Of a stretch of DNA of 64,000 nucleotides, positions 61,047 through 64,000 are shown in pieces. Position 1 is the first letter of the stretch. Every line of letters begins with the position of its first letter. The notes beneath the pieces are model-generated. The model did no database searches and was not told where the DNA came from. It worked only from the letters and a program-made list of their open reading frames with translations. The translations under genes were made by a program, and so were the position numbers. Origin of the DNA: Iodobacter sp. BJB302 (lineage in GTDB: Bacteria > Pseudomonadota > Gammaproteobacteria > Burkholderiales > Chitinibacteraceae); assembly GCF_002735645.1 (NCBI RefSeq), contig NZ_PDZG01000012.1, positions 1 to 64,000 on the forward strand, read 5' to 3'.

Positions 61047-61114
61047 AACTTTTTTATATCACACCAATCTATCTGACATACACGGCCAGTCCGTGAGAAT
61101 GGAGAGACACGATA

Positions 61115-61795
61115 ATGCAATTAAATACTACCGCTTATGGCAGCTCTGCGCTGTCGGTCGAGCGTAATCGCGTATTACGCAATACTTATTTTATGTTGGC
61201 ACTGACCATGGTACCAACAGCCATTGGCGCTTTCTTGGGTATTGCCATGCAGTTCCGCATGTCACCCATGATGGGCTTTATTGTCTTTATGGCCATTAGT
61301 TTTGGTTCTTTCTACGCCATTGAAAAAACCAAAGAAAGCGCTGCCGGCGTGTTCATTTTGCTGGCCTATACCGGGTTTATGGGTTTGTGGTTGTCGCAAA
61401 TGTTGCAAATGGCTTTACGCTTCAGCAACGGTGCAGAAATGATTGCCATGGCTGCTATCGGTACAGGGGCTATTTTCTTTACGCTGGCGACGATAGCAAC
61501 GGTCACTAAGAAAGACTTCTCCTTTATGGGGAAATTCTTAATGATTGGTTTGGTGGTGATTATTCTGGCTGCATTGGCGAATATTTTCTTCCAGATCCCT
61601 GCGCTGTCTTTGACTATTTCGGCCGTAGCCGTGATGATTTTCTCTGGCTTTATTTTGTATGACGTAAGCCGGATCGTAAATGGTGGCGAAACCAATTATG
61701 TGAGCGCTACGCTGAGTCTTTATCTGAATGTTTATAATTTATTTACCAGTTTGTTGAATTTAATCATGGCTTTCACAGGTAACAGCCGCGATTAA
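61115..61795 (+). CDS. Bax inhibitor-1 family (YccA-like) membrane protein
   Basis: A 226-residue seven-helix protein with VERNRVLRNTYFMLALTMVPTAIGAFLG at the N-terminus and FSGFILYDVSRIVNGGETNYVSATLSLYLNVYNLFTSLLNL near the end, the Bax inhibitor-1/TMBIM signature with its conserved Asp. YccA relatives interact with the FtsH protease. ATG 61115 follows GGAGAG. Terminated by the hairpin at 61899. Confidence 0.92.
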   Translation: MQLNTTAYGSSALSVERNRVLRNTYFMLALTMVPTAIGAFLGIAMQFRMSPMMGFIVFMAISFGSFYAIEKTKESAAGVFILLAYTGFMGLWLSQMLQMALRFSNGAEMIAMAAIGTGAIFFTLATIATVTKKDFSFMGKFLMIGLVVIILAALANIFFQIPALSLTISAVAVMIFSGFILYDVSRIVNGGETNYVSATLSLYLNVYNLFTSLLNLIMAFTGNSRD

Positions 61796-61898
61796 TTCAG
61801 AAATAAAGGCTGAAAACTATTTTCTGTTTTCTTTATAAGTCTTTGTTTATACAGGTGAATGATGTCTTTTGCTCTTGATTTACAGCTTGATTGATGAG

Positions 61899-61933
61899 AA
61901 ACGCCGGGGCGATTTGCACCGGCGTTTTTTTTG
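61899..61933 (+). terminator. Rho-independent terminator
   Basis: AACGCCGG pairs with CCGGCGTT around an 11-base loop and runs into eight T, about 105 bp after the Bax-inhibitor-1 gene. Confidence 0.8.
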
Positions 61934-62046
61934 TCTTAGGGTTTTACCATATGGGGACTCGATACAATGCACCCTATCCTCCTCACATGTTTGCGTGCAC
62001 TGATCACGTCAAAGTCATAAAAATAATGTTATTTTTGAAGCACTGA

Positions 62047-62125
62047 ACTGGCCAAGATGTTTTTTTCCTTTATGCCCCAAGCTGGCCAACTATGAATTCT
62101 TCCCTGATGCGCCGAGCTGGCCAGC
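62047..62125 (+). repeat. Imperfect 34-35 bp tandem repeat at the kinase gene start
   Basis: (A/G)CTGGCCA occurs at 62047, 62081 and 62116, each 34-35 bp apart; the latter two lie in a longer repeat TTCC(C/T)T..ATGC.CC..GCTGGCCA. The third unit is inside the coding region. Confidence 0.55.
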
Positions 62126-64000
62126 ATTGGCTGTGGTGGCTCGCCTATATCTCGATTAGCCTTGTGCTGCTGGCGCTGATAAGCTTTGTCTGGCTTGATT
62201 TTCGCCAGGCCAGAAACGCACAGGATACGGTCTTGTCTCAGGATTTGCTTTGGCAGGAGCAGGGCCTGCGCCTGCACTTGCAAACCAATCAGAATGCGAT
62301 TGAAAATCTGGCTTATGGTATTTCGGCGAATGCTTTGCGCGAGGAGGATTTTCGCGCCAGAGCCGACAGCCTGTTGCGTGCGTCGCCCGAAATGCTCTCG
62401 GTTGATTATGTTAATTCCGGGGGGAACCGGGTGTGGGGCTTACCGGCGTACAGCTCGCGCCCGCAAAGCCTGGTGCCTCTGGATGATCCCCTGCTGCTGG
62501 AGGTGCTCGATGGCGCGGCCACGCTGGGCTATGTTTTATATTCCAATGTGATTATGGCGGGCGAGCCTAAAGTGGCTCAGATCGTGCTGGTTGTACCCAT
62601 CTTTAAAGGCACCGTGTATCTGGGCTCTGTGCTGGCTGCGTATGCTCTGCCTGCAATTTTGCAGCAGCGGGTGCCATGGTGGATGGTGCAGCGCTACGAT
62701 TTATCCTTGCTGGATGGAAAAGGGAATGTGCTGGCCCCCCATGATGCACGGATGAGCCTGACCGGGATAAGCCGGTCTGTGGGTTTTGAGCCACTGGGCC
62801 ACGGCCTGAAATTGCGGGCCAGTGTGCGGCATGAAAAAACATCCGTGACACAGCTCTGGTTGTTGGGCGTGGTGTTTGTATTGCTGGTGGCTTTGCTGTG
62901 GGCGCTGAGCCTGCTGAAAAAACGGATGCAGCAGCGTCAGCAGGCAGAAGGCGCTTTGCGGGACGAGATGCGTTTTCGTGCCGCAATGGAGGATTCACTT
63001 ACCACCGGCTTGCTGGCCATTAATACTTCCGGGCATTTGATTTACGCAAACCTGGCGTTTTGCAGCATGGTGGGCAGATCTCAAGCCGAGTTGCTGGGTA
63101 AATCGTCCCCTATGCCTTATTGGGCGCCGGAAGAGCTAGCGGCCTGTGCTGCGGCCTGGAATTCCCTCTTGTCTGGGGAGTGTCCTGTCAGCGGCTTTGC
63201 ACTGCGTTTTATGCGCCGGGATGGCGAGCGTTTTGATGTGCGCCTTTATTCTTCACGTCTCGTAGACGGGCGGGGAGAGCACCGTGGCTGGATGGCTTCT
63301 TTATATGATGTGACCGAGTTGCAAAGTGAGCGTGAGGCACTGGCTGAGTCACGCAAACAGCTGCTTACAGTATTGGAAGGCTTGGATGCGGCTGTATCAG
63401 TATTTGATGTGGATAGTGGCATCGTGCGCTACCGTAACCGGCACCATAGCCATACCTTCCCTTTGCAGGCGGACGGGGAGTGCTGTATGTGGCCGCTCTT
63501 ACCGATTGGAGAGGCCGCCGCAGAGCGGCAGGATCCGATCAGCGGCCGTTGGTTTTTGGTACAACGCCGGCGGATTCAGTGGGTGGACGGACTGGTGGCT
63601 TGGCTGGAAATCGCCGCCGATATTACTGAAAGACGGCAAATTGCTGAAGAAGAGCGGGCAAGGGAAGAAAAGCTCCAGCATACGGCCAGATTAGTCAGTA
63701 TGGGCGAGTTGGCATCCAGCCTTGCACATGAGCTTAATCAGCCGCTGGCTGCGATTGCGGGCTATGCTGCCGCCGGTGAAGAAATTTTATCCCGTGATGA
63801 AAAAAATTCGGTCAGGCATATTCTGGCCAAAATGGGTGAGCAGGCCCGGCGTGCCGGGCAAATTATCAGCGGAATTCGTAATTTCTCTTCCCGGCGTGCT
63901 TCGCGCAGCGAGCTCTGTGATTTTGCCGAGCTGCTGGGGGTGGTTATGCAGTTACTCGAGCCAATGGCCCGAAAATATCAAAGCCGCATTGTTCTGGATT
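62092..64000 (+). CDS. PAS-domain sensor histidine kinase, C-terminus beyond window
   Basis: An open frame from ATG 62092 to the edge, 636 residues so far. A first membrane helix at about 13-36, a periplasmic sensor region (about 40-250), a second helix at about 254-272 and a PAS domain (FRAAMEDSLTTGLLAINTSGHLIYANLAF, about 290-410) precede the HisKA dimerisation motif SMGELASSLAHELNQPLAAI with phosphoacceptor His546. This HisKA type is typical of DctB/FixL/TodS-like kinases. The ATPase domain and any response regulator lie outside the window. ATG at 62107 is an alternative start. Confidence 0.93.
   Translation, partial: MNSSLMRRAGQHWLWWLAYISISLVLLALISFVWLDFRQARNAQDTVLSQDLLWQEQGLRLHLQTNQNAIENLAYGISANALREEDFRARADSLLRASPEMLSVDYVNSGGNRVWGLPAYSSRPQSLVPLDDPLLLEVLDGAATLGYVLYSNVIMAGEPKVAQIVLVVPIFKGTVYLGSVLAAYALPAILQQRVPWWMVQRYDLSLLDGKGNVLAPHDARMSLTGISRSVGFEPLGHGLKLRASVRHEKTSVTQLWLLGVVFVLLVALLWALSLLKKRMQQRQQAEGALRDEMRFRAAMEDSLTTGLLAINTSGHLIYANLAFCSMVGRSQAELLGKSSPMPYWAPEELAACAAAWNSLLSGECPVSGFALRFMRRDGERFDVRLYSSRLVDGRGEHRGWMASLYDVTELQSEREALAESRKQLLTVLEGLDAAVSVFDVDSGIVRYRNRHHSHTFPLQADGECCMWPLLPIGEAAAERQDPISGRWFLVQRRRIQWVDGLVAWLEIAADITERRQIAEEERAREEKLQHTARLVSMGELASSLAHELNQPLAAIAGYAAAGEEILSRDEKNSVRHILAKMGEQARRAGQIISGIRNFSSRRASRSELCDFAELLGVVMQLLEPMARKYQSRIVLD

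Noticed and set aside
1-64000. CRISPR arrays, rRNA operons, tRNA genes and prophage modules
   Set aside because: None of the regular spacer-repeat patterns, rRNA blocks, cloverleaf sequences or capsid/terminase genes were found by eye.

Overview
The window looks like a chromosome segment of a Gram-negative betaproteobacterium of the Neisseriales / Chromobacteriaceae type (Iodobacter-, Deefgea- or Chitinibacter-like). The evidence is outer-membrane machinery (BamC, three TonB/ExbBD-linked systems and receptors, YhdP), the yhdP - nitrilase - tldD order, bacterial-type AspRS and GlnE, and an N-acetylgalactosamine PTS. The genus is an inference. No rRNA, tRNA or CRISPR array was seen.

Layout. 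1-180: left edge with the start of a probable transposase. 182-3123: a small membrane-protein gene broken by a one-base frameshift, a GIY-YIG protein, a spermidine-synthase-like protein, an S4 RNA-binding protein, a WbuC-type cupin and a crotonase. 3124-3912: AT-rich gap with a perfect FNR-type site. 3913-16987: co-oriented locus of TonB-dependent receptor, tonB-exbB-exbD-exbD, an exported M3 peptidase, then a complete Opp/Dpp-type peptide ABC transporter; I read it as an outer-membrane-to-cytoplasm peptide scavenging route. 17156-24523: PF04392-type binding protein, PhoD phosphatase with an Ala-rich insertion, C-terminal-heme cytochrome lipoprotein, DUF482 acyltransferase-like protein, Gfo/Idh/MocA oxidoreductase and CreA. 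24985-32473: the aga locus (agaR, kbaZ, agaS, PTS EIIB/C/D/A, agaA), interrupted by intergenic repeats. 32570-34247: srkA between two inverted copies of a ~325 bp repeat. 34330-36658: small zinc ribbon, bamC, dapA. 37092-40541: PAS-GGDEF diguanylate cyclase and a LysE/ArgO exporter. 40790-45698: Fur-box-controlled tonB-exbB-exbD, siderophore receptor and PiuC-type dioxygenase. 45808-50563: FmdB, DUF502 protein, aspS, an EamA transporter, and a second divergent copy of the aspS 3' end. 50628-61795: glnE, yhdP, nitrilase, tldD, enoyl-CoA hydratase-like protein, Bax-inhibitor-1 protein. 62092-64000: sensor histidine kinase running off the right edge.

Most notable structures: the receptor/TonB/peptidase/Opp locus; the 1.35 kb segment carrying an EamA transporter between two copies of the aspS 3' end; the four-copy intergenic repeat family, two copies of which bracket srkA in inverted orientation; and a second, palindromic repeat family near 28.3, 58.1 and 59.9 kb. 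Coordinates of hairpins and motifs were read by eye; no alignment or folding program was run.
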